In this document: one piece after another, positions 8,661 to 17,887 of the stretch
Numbering within the stretch: the first letter of the stretch is position 1
How the letters are laid out: each line of letters starts with the position of its first letter
Assembly: GCA_016183775.1 (NCBI GenBank)
Contig: JACPDY010000075.1
Coordinates: 1 to 54,981 of the forward strand
Origin: Bacteroidota bacterium
Lineage (GTDB): Bacteria > Bacteroidota > Bacteroidia > JABDFU01
Length of the DNA stretch: 54,981 nucleotides
Direction: 5' to 3'
Position numbers and translations under genes: made by a program
The notes under the pieces: model-generated
The model's database searches: none
Told to the model about the DNA's origin: nothing
What the model saw: the letters and a program-made list of their open reading frames with translations, nothing else

Positions 8661-9152
8661 TTATTGTGTTATGGTTTCATACCCGGATATCCCACCTGTT
8701 CTTATTATGAAAATACAGAACACAAGGAGTGCAGAAAATATAAAGATTACACGAACATAATAAGCTATCCTGTCATTTAGCCAGGCTATTCCAAACGCCG
8801 ATAAAAGCAGCACAATAATACACTGTATGGCTGCAATTGTCATAATACGGTTAAGCTTATTTATTTTATACTTAATGTCATTCTCGTATTTCGTTTTAAT
8901 GGAAAAAGTCGTTTCATATCTGGCGGCAGGTCTTTTGTAGGCTCCGGGCTTGGAAGTTGATGGGATGGCGCTTGTAAAATCAAAGGTTTGGAAATAAATG
9001 AGCAGCATGATCCAATAACTTGCGAATATTGGAATAAAAATTTTAGTGGAAAAGTAAGCGTATTTTTTTCGCCGGTGGCTCCTGTAAACAGGAATAATGT
9101 TAATAACCAGCAAAATAAAAAACGCCAGTAAATTGAATTTTGTGAAAATCAT
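8661..9152 (-). CDS. Hypothetical four-helix membrane protein
   Basis: Function not recognised. The 163 residues contain two hydrophobic segments in the first third (about 8-24, 39-54), a hydrophilic basic middle (about 60-102, with YKRPAARYETTFSIKTKYEN) and two helices in the last third (about 104-125 and 130-149). It ends in a short soluble tail. It is transcribed towards the HMG-CoA lyase gene (convergent, 32-nt gap) and has a TATCTTTG promoter element 20 nt upstream of the ATG. A diverged repeat lies just beyond that element. Confidence 0.7.
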   Translation of the reverse strand: MIFTKFNLLAFFILLVINIIPVYRSHRRKKYAYFSTKIFIPIFASYWIMLLIYFQTFDFTSAIPSTSKPGAYKRPAARYETTFSIKTKYENDIKYKINKLNRIMTIAAIQCIIVLLLSAFGIAWLNDRIAYYVRVIFIFSALLVFCIFIIRTGGISGYETITQ

Positions 9153-9171
9153 TTGATGTCAACCAAGATCA

Positions 9172-9179
9172 CAAAGATA
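9172..9179 (-). promoter_or_regulatory. Promoter -7 element (TATCTTTG) of the four-helix membrane protein
   Basis: TATCTTTG on minus is an exact TAnnTTTG match 20 nt before the ATG at 9152. The region where a -33 box would lie falls in the dispersed repeat at 9184-9280. Confidence 0.55.
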
Positions 9180-9183
9180 TGAC

Positions 9184-9280
9184 TTATACTATCCGCTGGA
9201 TAAAATAGTTTGCTGTATAATACCGATCGAAAGAGAAAATTATTCAAACTTAAACTAAAATATACTGAGCATCGGCATTT
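9184..9280 (+). repeat. Diverged dispersed repeat, copy 1 (inverted-repeat ends)
   Basis: About 97 nt that align by eye with 25635-25736. The most similar part runs from TATAATACCGATCGA to ACTAAAATATA and ends in ATCGGCATT. The inner ~60 nt are bounded by AATACCGAT and ATCGGCATT, an 8-of-9 inverted repeat (9 of 9 in copy 2). It contains no ORF and lies between clpB and the membrane-protein gene. Confidence 0.7.
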
Positions 9281-9292
9281 ACTGTTTAATAA

Positions 9293-9321
9293 AAAGCTCC
9301 CCGCAAAATATAGGGAGCTTT
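9293..9321 (-). terminator. Intrinsic terminator of clpB
   Basis: AAAGCTCCC (9293-9301) pairs with GGGAGCTTT (9313-9321) across an 11-nt loop. On minus it is followed by TTATT-rich sequence. It lies 20 nt beyond the clpB stop codon. Confidence 0.8.
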
Positions 9322-9340
9322 AAATTACTTTGCCTGCTGA

Positions 9341-11968
9341 TCAGGCTTTTGTCCTTTTCTTTTGTTCGTTTTTCAGAGGATTTCTGAAAACGACCTGGTT
9401 GTCGAACACGTCAAGCAAGATCTCCGAATCTTTTTGCACACTTCCGCTAAGTATTTGTTTGGATAATTCATTGAGTATATATTTTTGAATTACACGTTTC
9501 ACCGGTCGTGCACCAAACTGCGGGTCGTAGCCTGTATTGGCGATCCATTCAAATGCATATTCTGTGGCATTGATCTTGATATTACTTTCGGCCAGCATTT
9601 TTTGGACTCCCAGGAATTGCAGCTGAACGATATTACGAACATCAGATTGGGTTAACGGGGCAAACATTATTATTTCATCAATGCGGTTCAGGAATTCCGG
9701 GCGGATTGTATTTTTTAACAATTCGAACACTTCAGTTTTGTTTTTTTCCATTATATCCTCCCTGTTCTTCTCGTTCATTTTTTCCGAATTGGTCTGGATA
9801 ATATGTGAACCAAGGTTAGATGTCATTATGATGATTGTATTCTTAAAGTTGACTACGCGTCCTTTATTGTCGGTAAGGCGGCCATCATCCAGCACCTGCA
9901 GCAACACATTAAACACATCAGGGTGCGCTTTTTCAATTTCATCAAGTAGTATAACTGAATAAGGTTTTCTTCGAACAGCCTCTGTCAATTGACCTCCTTC
10001 ATCATATCCGACATATCCGGGAGGAGCCCCTACTAACCGGCTCACCGCGTGGCGCTCCTGGTATTCGCTCATATCAATTCGTGTCATTGAGCTTTCATTG
10101 TTAAAAAGGAATTCCGCTAGAGCTTTTGCCAGCTCGGTTTTGCCAACTCCTGTAGTGCCTAGGAATATAAAAGAACCAATCGGACGTTTAACGTCATGCA
10201 ACCCGGCCCGGCTTCTGCGTATAGCATCGGCAATGGCTCCAATGGCTTCATCTTGTCCGACTACACGTTTATGGAGATCATCTTCCAGGTGTAATAATTT
10301 CTCACGTTCACTTTGAAGCATACGGCTAACGGGGATCCCGGTCCACCGGGAAACAACTCCCGCTATATCTTCACTGTCCACTTCTTCCTTAACAAGCTGA
10401 GATCCTTTTAATTTCATTTTATCCAACTTAGACTGGAATTCTTCAACATTTTTCTCCGCATCTTTAATCTTCCCATAACGGATTTCCGCTACCTTTCCAT
10501 AATCACCAGAACGCTCAGCCTGTTCGGCTTCAAACTTTAATTGTTCAATCTGCGCTTTTATTTTTTGTATGCCGTCAATCACATCTTTTTCACTTTGCCA
10601 TTGAGCCCGCAGATCAGCGCGTTTGTCGCTCAGTTCAGCAATTTCCTTGTTTAGTCCTTCAAGTTTACTCTTGTCATTTTCCCTTTTTATAGCCTCGCGT
10701 TCAATTTCGAGCTGGCGTATCTTGCGTTCTGCTTCGTCAAGTTCTGCAGGCATTGAATTGATTTCCATACGCAGCTTGGAAGCGGCTTCGTCAATCAGGT
10801 CAATCGCTTTATCGGGTAAAAACCGGTCATTTATATATCGCTGCGAAAGCTCAACCGCCGAAATGATCGCTTCATCCTTGATACGTACTTTATGATGCGC
10901 TTCATATTTTTCTTTGATACCGCGAAGTATAGATACAGCATCTTCCAGGGAAGGTTCATCAACCATCACTTTCTGAAAGCGTCTTTCCAGAGCTTTATCC
11001 TTTTCGAAATATTTTTGAAACTCATTGAGAGTAGTTGCTCCGATCGCTCTTAACTCACCTCTGGCAAGTGCAGGTTTTAAAATATTAGCGGCGTCCATTG
11101 CTCCTTCGCCACCGCCTGCGCCGATAAGCGTATGAATCTCATCAATAAAAAGTACGATATCCCCATCACTGCTGATCACTTCTTTTACCACAGCTTTCAG
11201 GCGTTCTTCAAACTCTCCTTTATACTTTGCTCCGGCAATAAGAGCTCCCATATCAAGAGAATAGATTTGTTTGGTTTTCAGATTTTCGGGCACATCACCG
11301 TTTATTATCCGATGTGCCAGGCCTTCGGCGATGGCTGTTTTGCCCACACCGGGTTCACCCACCAGTATGGGGTTGTTTTTTGTTCTCCGGGAAAGTATCT
11401 GGAGCACCCTTCGTATTTCTTCATCCCGGCCGATCACCGGATCAAGTTTTCCGTTGCGGGCACGCTCATTCAGATTGATGGCGTACTTATTCAACGCGTT
11501 ATAACTTTCTTCCGCGCTGCTGCTTGTTACTTTCGAACCTTTACGCAGATCAACAATCGCTGCCTTCAGTTCCTTTTCACTAACACCACTGTCCTTCAAG
11601 AGTTGAGAAACAGTATCTTTTGCGGATAATATTCCAAGTAACAAATGTTCAATTGAAACATACTCATCATTAAATTCTTTTAATAATGAACCTGCTTTTG
11701 TTAATGCAGTATTGGCCGAGTTTGATAAATAAACATTACCACCGGATACTTTGGGATAGGATTCAACAATTTTATCCAATGCCTTTAGTAAGACACCGGT
11801 ATTAATATTTAATTTTTTAAGTAAGAATAGAGTTACATTCTCGTCTACATTGAAAATAGCTTTTAAAATATGACCATTCTCAATTGCCTGATTGTTATTT
11901 ATAGTAGCCAGCTTTTGTGCTTCCTGCACCGCTTCCTGCGATTTTATCGTAAAATTATTCAGGTTCAT
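9341..11968 (-). CDS. clpB: ATP-dependent disaggregase ClpB
   Basis: Hexameric AAA+ chaperone that extracts proteins from aggregates together with DnaK. The 875 residues begin with the Clp N-domain (MNLNNFTIKSQEAVQEAQKL). Next come NBD1 (Walker A GEPGVGKT near 200, Walker B VLFIDEIHTL), the coiled-coil M-domain (about 400-525, rich in E/K/R heptads) and NBD2 (GTTGVGKT near 600, ILLDEIEKAHPDV). A further ATG 10 codons upstream (11998) precedes MNLNNF, but the family start is at 11968. Length is normal. A perfect palindrome 52 nt upstream may be regulatory. Confidence 0.97.
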   Translation of the reverse strand: MNLNNFTIKSQEAVQEAQKLATINNNQAIENGHILKAIFNVDENVTLFLLKKLNINTGVLLKALDKIVESYPKVSGGNVYLSNSANTALTKAGSLLKEFNDEYVSIEHLLLGILSAKDTVSQLLKDSGVSEKELKAAIVDLRKGSKVTSSSAEESYNALNKYAINLNERARNGKLDPVIGRDEEIRRVLQILSRRTKNNPILVGEPGVGKTAIAEGLAHRIINGDVPENLKTKQIYSLDMGALIAGAKYKGEFEERLKAVVKEVISSDGDIVLFIDEIHTLIGAGGGEGAMDAANILKPALARGELRAIGATTLNEFQKYFEKDKALERRFQKVMVDEPSLEDAVSILRGIKEKYEAHHKVRIKDEAIISAVELSQRYINDRFLPDKAIDLIDEAASKLRMEINSMPAELDEAERKIRQLEIEREAIKRENDKSKLEGLNKEIAELSDKRADLRAQWQSEKDVIDGIQKIKAQIEQLKFEAEQAERSGDYGKVAEIRYGKIKDAEKNVEEFQSKLDKMKLKGSQLVKEEVDSEDIAGVVSRWTGIPVSRMLQSEREKLLHLEDDLHKRVVGQDEAIGAIADAIRRSRAGLHDVKRPIGSFIFLGTTGVGKTELAKALAEFLFNNESSMTRIDMSEYQERHAVSRLVGAPPGYVGYDEGGQLTEAVRRKPYSVILLDEIEKAHPDVFNVLLQVLDDGRLTDNKGRVVNFKNTIIIMTSNLGSHIIQTNSEKMNEKNREDIMEKNKTEVFELLKNTIRPEFLNRIDEIIMFAPLTQSDVRNIVQLQFLGVQKMLAESNIKINATEYAFEWIANTGYDPQFGARPVKRVIQKYILNELSKQILSGSVQKDSEILLDVFDNQVVFRNPLKNEQKKRTKA

Positions 11969-12019
11969 AATAGTTCTGTTTTTGCAGTAAAGGTGCAAAG
12001 TTCATTCCATAGGCAGAAA

Positions 12020-12033
12020 CTGATATATATCAG
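12020..12033. promoter_or_regulatory. Perfect 14-bp palindrome upstream of clpB
   Basis: CTGATATATATCAG is its own reverse complement. It lies 52 nt before the clpB ATG, where an operator for heat-shock control could sit. No known regulator site was recognised, so the role is only suggested. Confidence 0.4.
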
Positions 12034-12172
12034 GATTTATTGGCTCAAGGCACCTTAAATAATGACTAATTGACACTGTGTAGTGACGTATTTTCCGAAA
12101 TTTGCTTAAATTCGTCATTGTATGAAATCCTTCTCTTTCTCTTTATTATTGGAGTGTTTGAAGTTATTTCAC

Positions 12173-12440
12173 ATGGTGCTTTGCAGTTTGATTTTAAGAA
12201 TATGATGTGAGTATGCGGCGGCCTACAATCCATTTATATTATCCGTGGTAATAGTTTAATTACAAATAAGGCCGATAAGTTTCCCATTGGAAAACAATCC
12301 GACGAACATGAACTTTTGGTGGACCGAAAGTGAAGAAATTTAAATATAAAATATTTCAAGATATACTTTTAACAATAAGCTGGAAAGGGGATTTTGAACA
12401 GATTGGATATCCTGATAATAGGCGTAAGGGTCTAATACTC
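12173..12440 (+). pseudogene. Decayed SpoIIE-type phosphatase (C-terminal half remnant)
   Basis: Pieces of a PP2C/SpoIIE phosphatase can be read in order across three frames. They are MVLCSL at 12173, then a DFKN / EYAAAYNP piece, then YIIRGNSLITNKADKFPIGK (about 12231-12291), then KKFKYKIFQDILLTI (from 12333) running into WKGDFEQIG at the position of the family's WKG-LEQVDD end. Stops and frame changes separate them, and the FTDGYADQFGG segment is missing. Intact homologues have the same order, including the product of the next gene downstream. This 553-nt gap between clpB and the propeller gene therefore holds a gene relic; nothing else was seen in it apart from the palindrome near clpB. 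Confidence 0.7.
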
Positions 12441-12521
12441 CGATATATTTGAAGTTATTACAGATTAAAATTCAGCTCCCATATCAAAATATTTTCGTAA
12501 CTTTTCCGACTATTCCGGTTT

Positions 12522-15500
12522 ATGAAAGTGCTTCGCACCAAATTACTTCTATCTCTTTTTCTTTCTACGATAGTTTCTATTGGTTTTTCGCAACTATATA
12601 ATTTCCATACATATACAGTTGAAGACGGACTTTCACAATCACAGGTAAGAGCATTGTTTCAGTCTAAGTCAGGCAATTTATGGATCGGGACTTCCAGCGG
12701 CGGTATCACCAAATATAACGGTAAAAAGTATTTTAATTATACCAGCGTTAATGGATTGGCTGACAATGAGGTTACATCCATTGTAGGTGACAAATGGGGT
12801 AATGTATGGATAGGTACTGTGCAGGGCATGTCGAGATATAACGGCCAGGAGTTTAAGAATTTTTCGACTAAAAACGGCATGGTAAATAACCAGGTAAATG
12901 TGTTATGTACTGATACATTTGGTAATATCTGGGCCGGAACCGATGACGGACTTTGTATTTTAATTCCGACAGATAGCACTCACAGTTTTTATAAATTCTC
13001 AAATTATTTTTTGAAAGACGGGCTTCCTGATAGCAAGATCACGGCGCTTTTTGCTGATAGAAAAGGGAAAATGTGGATTGGTACAGAAAAAGGCCTGGCA
13101 AAAGCAGACAAGGCTCCAAACAGCCGGAATTACACTTTTACTACAATTACCGAAAAGGATGGGATTGCAAGTAATATAATAAACGATATTGCTCAGGACC
13201 AAAACGGATATATGTGGTTCGCTACTTCCAAAGGTGTCAGCAAACTTATTTCAAAGGCTAACGAAAAATATAAATTATTGAATTATTCACCGCAAAATGG
13301 ACTATTGACTAATAAAATAAATTCAATTACTGCAGATACCAAGGGCAGTATATGGCTTTGCAGCGACGTTGGAGTAACAAGGATACTGTTTGAAAATAAC
13401 ACAAGTGATCTGCAGGTCATTAATTATACAGAAAAATCAGGATTAGTGGAAGGTGCCATTAACACCTCACTCGAAGACCGGGAGGGCAATATTTGGTTTG
13501 GTGCCGAAAATGGATTAACGCGTTACAGTGGAAGCCGGTTCGTTACCTATACAAAAGAACATGGATTGGTGAATAATGTCGTCTGGTCGATCGTTGGTGA
13601 TAAAGATGGGAATTTATTGGTCGGGACGGAGGAAGGGCTTTCTCAACTTGAATTAACCGGAGATACCGGACATTTTATAAATTTTACCCGTAACTATAAT
13701 CTTAATAAAGAAGCAACAACAGCCTTATTCCAGGATAGAGAAAATAATTTATGGATCGGAACAGAACATGTTATAAAGATGACTCCTCAAAAAACCGGAG
13801 GATACACTTTAACTGAATTCAGAAACAAAGAATTTTTTGAAGGGCCGGTGTATAGTATTCTTGAAGATAGTAAGGGGAATATCTGGTTTGCGACCTCTAA
13901 CGGCCTGGTTAGCTACGATGGTGCAGATTTTAAGAAGTATACGCGTGGCGAAGGATTGCCGGATAATCGTGTTTTGAGTTTAATGGAGGACAGGAAAGGT
14001 ACTCTGTGGGTTGGTACCGAAAAAGGCTTATGCAGTTTTGATGGAAAGGGTTTCACCAAATTTGGTTCCTTCACCGGGTTGAAACTTCAGGTCGCTTCAA
14101 TGGTTGAAGATGAATCAGGAAACCTGTGGCTGGGATCCTTTTCCGGTGGGGGCCTTACCAGATTTGACGGACAGAACTATACAAATATAAGTGAAGCGGA
14201 TGGTCTTATATCAAATACAGTCTACCTGCTTATTGTTGACAATTCCGGCGCACTGTGGGTTGGAACAAATAAGGGACTTGATCTTTTTGATATTAATTAT
14301 TACAATAAATCAGATTCGATAAGGGTCCGGCATTTCAGTAAGAATGAGGGATTCACAGGGATTGAATGTAACAGGAATTCAGTCTACAAAGATTATAGTG
14401 GTAAGATATGGTTTGGTACCGTTAAAGGTGTTGTAATGTATAATCCAAAAGAAGATGCACACAACACAATACCTCCCATAACTCAGATCACCGGAGTAAA
14501 GCTTTTTAACAAAGAAGATGTTGATTGGTCAAAATACTCCGACAGTATAAATCCGGAAAATAATCTTCCGGAAAAACTCATTGTTCCATATGATCAAAAT
14601 TTTTTCACATTTAATTTTCTGGGGGTAAGTCTTACAAATCCTGAAAATGTGAGGTACAGGTATAAGCTGGAAGGGTTTAGTGATGAATGGTCTGAACCTA
14701 CTGCGGAAACTACAGTTCCATTCCCGAATTTACCACATGGACATTACAGTTTTTATGTTATGGCATGCAATAATGAAGGCGTTTGGAACAAAGAACCCGT
14801 AAAATTCAGTTTTATTGTTACACCTCCTTTTTGGAAGACAACCTGGTTTTATATTTCGTGTGTATTTATCAGCGCGCTCGGAATATGGGCATTTATCAGC
14901 TGGAGAACGAACCAACTTCAGAAGGCCAAGAAAATACTTGAGAATAAAATTATTGAACGCACCCGTGAATTACACGAAAAAAATATTGAACTCGAAAAAC
15001 TTTCCATTGTAGCCCGCGAAACGGTTAACGCAATTGCCATCGCAACGCCTTCCGGTGAAATAGAATGGGTAAATGAAAGCTTTACACGTATGACGGGGTA
15101 TACATTGCGCGACCTGAAAGATGACAAAGGCAGTTCGGTATACCAGGCAAGTCATAATCCCATACTTAAAAAGATCATACTCGATTGTGTATCATCTAAA
15201 CAGTCAAAGATGTATGAGCTGCTCAATCAGACAAAAGAAGGGAAAGAGATATGGATACACACAACACTCACTCCGATATTTGATGAGAACGGACGTGTGA
15301 AAAAGCTGGTGTTCATAGATACTGATATTACAGAAAGCAAGCAGGCAGAAGAAATCATCCGTCAGAAGAACAAAGACATGATGGACAGCATAAACTACGC
15401 GAAGCTGATACAGGATGCTATTCTCCCCACAAAAGAAGAGATATTACGTGTTTTTCCTGAGTCATTTATCTTCTTCCGGCCAAGGGAAGTTGTCAGTGGT

Positions 15501-16160
15501 GATTTTTATTGGTTCAATATTGTGGGCGAAACCGTTTATATTGCTGCTGCAGACAGTACGGGACATGGTGTTCCGGGTGCATTCATGAGCCTGATCGGAT
15601 CCACTTTGTTGAATGAGATCGTCAATCAAAAAGGCATTTTACAGACTGATAAGATATTGAATGCGCTCCACGATGAGATCCGCCTTGTTCTGAAGCAGGG
15701 AAAGGAAGGGGTTGAAACGCGCGATGGAATGGACATCGCCTTGTGTGCTATAAATATAAAAACAAACACCGTACATTTTTCAGGTGCTATGAGGCCGATG
15801 TATATAATCAATAAAAAAGAAGTTGATGATGGCATTATCGGTGATCATAAAATTCTTGAGATCGCTCCGGACAAACGATCTATTGGTGGGGATCAGCAGG
15901 GAAGGATAAGTGAATTTACCAGCCGCGAAATAAAATTAAAAAAAGGCGATGCCATTTACCTGTTCACTGACGGTTATGCCGATCAGTTTGGCGGCCCTAA
16001 AGGCAAAAAGATAACTAATGCACGTTTTAAAGAGGCGTTATTATCCTTGCAGGTATTGTCCATGAAAATGCAGGGTAAACTTCTTGAACAGGATCTGCAG
16101 AAATGGATGAGAGAACTCGAACAGGTTGATGATATACTTGTAATGGGTATTAAATTCTGA
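12522..16160 (+). CDS. Two-component-propeller sensor with PAS and SpoIIE phosphatase output
   Basis: The 1212-residue one-protein signalling system has a signal peptide (1-23, ending IGFSQ) and about 14 Reg_prop repeats of the form DxxGNLWIGTxxG (about 35-660), which form two periplasmic propellers. A Y_Y_Y domain follows (about 690-770, RYRYKLEGFSDEWSEP), then one membrane helix (about 775-795), a coiled coil, a PAS domain (about 830-935, TPSGEIEWVNESFTRMTGYT) and a SpoIIE/PP2C phosphatase (about 955-1212). The phosphatase shows FRPREVVSGDFYWF and DSTGHGVPGAFMSLIG. Most propeller sensors instead end in a histidine kinase, which is absent here. The phosphatase probably acts on an anti-sigma-antagonist-type partner, none of which is in this window. 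Confidence 0.92.
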   Translation: MKVLRTKLLLSLFLSTIVSIGFSQLYNFHTYTVEDGLSQSQVRALFQSKSGNLWIGTSSGGITKYNGKKYFNYTSVNGLADNEVTSIVGDKWGNVWIGTVQGMSRYNGQEFKNFSTKNGMVNNQVNVLCTDTFGNIWAGTDDGLCILIPTDSTHSFYKFSNYFLKDGLPDSKITALFADRKGKMWIGTEKGLAKADKAPNSRNYTFTTITEKDGIASNIINDIAQDQNGYMWFATSKGVSKLISKANEKYKLLNYSPQNGLLTNKINSITADTKGSIWLCSDVGVTRILFENNTSDLQVINYTEKSGLVEGAINTSLEDREGNIWFGAENGLTRYSGSRFVTYTKEHGLVNNVVWSIVGDKDGNLLVGTEEGLSQLELTGDTGHFINFTRNYNLNKEATTALFQDRENNLWIGTEHVIKMTPQKTGGYTLTEFRNKEFFEGPVYSILEDSKGNIWFATSNGLVSYDGADFKKYTRGEGLPDNRVLSLMEDRKGTLWVGTEKGLCSFDGKGFTKFGSFTGLKLQVASMVEDESGNLWLGSFSGGGLTRFDGQNYTNISEADGLISNTVYLLIVDNSGALWVGTNKGLDLFDINYYNKSDSIRVRHFSKNEGFTGIECNRNSVYKDYSGKIWFGTVKGVVMYNPKEDAHNTIPPITQITGVKLFNKEDVDWSKYSDSINPENNLPEKLIVPYDQNFFTFNFLGVSLTNPENVRYRYKLEGFSDEWSEPTAETTVPFPNLPHGHYSFYVMACNNEGVWNKEPVKFSFIVTPPFWKTTWFYISCVFISALGIWAFISWRTNQLQKAKKILENKIIERTRELHEKNIELEKLSIVARETVNAIAIATPSGEIEWVNESFTRMTGYTLRDLKDDKGSSVYQASHNPILKKIILDCVSSKQSKMYELLNQTKEGKEIWIHTTLTPIFDENGRVKKLVFIDTDITESKQAEEIIRQKNKDMMDSINYAKLIQDAILPTKEEILRVFPESFIFFRPREVVSGDFYWFNIVGETVYIAAADSTGHGVPGAFMSLIGSTLLNEIVNQKGILQTDKILNALHDEIRLVLKQGKEGVETRDGMDIALCAINIKTNTVHFSGAMRPMYIINKKEVDDGIIGDHKILEIAPDKRSIGGDQQGRISEFTSREIKLKKGDAIYLFTDGYADQFGGPKGKKITNARFKEALLSLQVLSMKMQGKLLEQDLQKWMRELEQVDDILVMGIKF

Positions 16161-16188
16161 CGTTCTTCTGTCAGGAGCATTCCATTAA

Positions 16189-16968
16189 TTAAACAAACGA
16201 TTTGATAATACGAAGCTGATGAGTGTATCCGTTTTTCTCTTCATTGAAAATCCCATAATGATCAAATTTATCCACCCGTACTTTTCCTGAAGCGTGAATT
16301 ATTTGACTATTACCAAGCAATATTCCAACATGAATGATCTTACCGGCATCATTGTCAAAAAAAGCCAGATCACCGGGCCTGGCTTCATCAATAAAATCTA
16401 TTGATTGTCCTCCTTCCACCTGCTGTGACGCGTCTCGTAGAATATTTATTCCGCTTAGTTTTAACACCATTTGAGTAAACCCTGAACAATCAATGCCAAA
16501 AGGGGAGCGCCCGCCCCAAAGATAAGGCGCGTTAAGATACAGGTACGCATTCTGGATTATTGTGGCACGTGTTTTTTTTGCAAGTCCGGCTTTTACTGTT
16601 TGGCCATCATATTCATAAAGTATATCCTCAATTTTTAATTCTGTGCCTTTTAATGAAGGCAGCTGACTTCCCAACACTATAGGAAGCGCATTGCCCGTTG
16701 AAGAAACCATTAAAGGGCGGACAAGATCAGACGCAAGTTGTATGGGTTCTTTTAGAATAGTGTTGTATGTCTTTTGAGTTATGGATTGATATTGTTTTTT
16801 GTCGATCCATGAAATGTAACTATCAAAACTGTTATTTATTTTGACCCATTTTTTTTGTTCTTCAATAATTTCAAAGGTTTCACCAAACAAAAGCTGTGTA
16901 ACCATCTCGCTGCGGTCGGATGGCGATTTGCGGCAGGGTACTATGCTTAAATTACATATTCCGTACAT
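16189..16968 (-). CDS. NlpC/P60 peptidoglycan hydrolase with bacterial SH3 domain
   Basis: The 259-residue cell-wall endopeptidase has an N-terminal bacterial SH3-like part (about 5-60, FGETFEIIEEQKKWVKI), a linker with a second SH3-like segment, and a C-terminal NlpC/P60 domain. The catalytic triad can be assigned to Cys161 (in GIDCSGF), His213 (IIHVGI) and His225 (IIHASG). Family members cut gamma-D-Glu to diamino-acid bonds. There is no clear signal peptide, a known trait of several Bacteroidota members, so the route of export is uncertain. It is divergent from the ATP-pyrophosphatase gene and convergent with the propeller gene. Confidence 0.92.
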   Translation of the reverse strand: MYGICNLSIVPCRKSPSDRSEMVTQLLFGETFEIIEEQKKWVKINNSFDSYISWIDKKQYQSITQKTYNTILKEPIQLASDLVRPLMVSSTGNALPIVLGSQLPSLKGTELKIEDILYEYDGQTVKAGLAKKTRATIIQNAYLYLNAPYLWGGRSPFGIDCSGFTQMVLKLSGINILRDASQQVEGGQSIDFIDEARPGDLAFFDNDAGKIIHVGILLGNSQIIHASGKVRVDKFDHYGIFNEEKNGYTHQLRIIKSFV

Positions 16969-17009
16969 TATCTGTAATGTTGAGTTAAAGATAGTGATTT
17001 GATTTTTTT

Positions 17010-17017
17010 CAAAAATA
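17010..17017 (-). promoter_or_regulatory. Promoter -7 element (TATTTTTG) of the NlpC/P60 gene
   Basis: TATTTTTG on minus fits TAnnTTTG and lies 42 nt before the ATG at 16968, in the divergent gap to the next gene. Confidence 0.45.
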
Positions 17018-17082
17018 AAATCACTACATTTCTTTCATCAAACGGCTGTTGCCCAAAAAGCAATACCATTTTAAAATACTGT

Positions 17083-17814
17083 ATGAAGAAGGAAGTCAGG
17101 AAAACCGCAATGTTCTGGAGTGGGGGAAAGGATTCGGCCTTTTGCCTGTATAAGTTACTGTCAGATGATTCCATAGAAGTTTGTTCTTTAATAACAACCA
17201 TCAATGCCGATTTCAAAAGAATATCAATGCATGGTATCAGGGAAGCAATGCTTGATCGGCAAGTTGAATTACTCGACTTACCTCACGTACATCTGATGAA
17301 AATGTATGTAATTTCCAATACAAACATGGAGTATGAGGAACAACTTAAAAGAATATTGATTACGCTGAAAAAGGAACAAAATATCACACATGTTGTTTTT
17401 GGAGATATTTTTTTGGAAGACCTGAGGCTATACCGGGAAAAGCAGCTTGCACCAATAGGTTTAAAAGCATTATTTCCCTTGTGGGGAATCAATAGCCTTC
17501 TCCTTGCCAGAGATTTTATTAGGCAAGGATTTAGATCGGTCACATGCTGTGTTAACGATGGGTTACTTGACGAAAGTTATTGCGGGGTTGAATTTGACGA
17601 AGTGTTTTTAAGTCGCTTACCTGTAAGTACAGATCCTTGCGGTGAAAATGGTGAGTTTCATACATTTTGCTATGATGGCCCCCTTTTCAAATATCCTGTG
17701 AAGTTTAAACTTGGCGAGAGAATATATAAGCCATTGGAAATTAATTTCGATCAGCATCCGGAGAATAAAATCCAAACAAAGGGTTTTTGGTATATTAATA
17801 TAATGCCAGTATAA
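17083..17814 (+). CDS. Diphthine-ammonia-ligase-like ATP pyrophosphatase (DUF71/ATP_bind_4)
   Basis: The 243-residue cytoplasmic protein of the adenine nucleotide alpha hydrolase fold has the PP-loop SGGKDSAFCLYKLL near residue 13. It also has the family motifs MHGIREAMLDRQ, VVFGDIFLEDLRLYRE, the GxxPLWG-type element (ALFPLWG) and DPCGENGEFHTFCYDGPLF. Eukaryotic relatives amidate diphthine. Bacteria lack diphthamide, so the substrate here is unknown. An ATG 28 codons upstream (16999) is in frame, but the added residues are not family-like, and MKKEVRKTAMFWSGGKDS is the usual N-terminus. Confidence 0.88.
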   Translation: MKKEVRKTAMFWSGGKDSAFCLYKLLSDDSIEVCSLITTINADFKRISMHGIREAMLDRQVELLDLPHVHLMKMYVISNTNMEYEEQLKRILITLKKEQNITHVVFGDIFLEDLRLYREKQLAPIGLKALFPLWGINSLLLARDFIRQGFRSVTCCVNDGLLDESYCGVEFDEVFLSRLPVSTDPCGENGEFHTFCYDGPLFKYPVKFKLGERIYKPLEINFDQHPENKIQTKGFWYINIMPV

Positions 17815-17887
17815 AAGAATATTGTGCAGTTGATTAATAGCATATTTCTATAGCTAATAAAGTGTAGTTTTCCTACCTTTAAAAGCA

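Noticed and set aside
11132-11629. 165-codon plus-strand frame within clpB
   Set aside because: It is antisense to the conserved NBD1 region of ClpB.
16157-16174. CTGAC/GTCAG hairpin between the propeller gene and the NlpC gene as terminator
   Set aside because: The stem is only 5 bp and no T-run follows.
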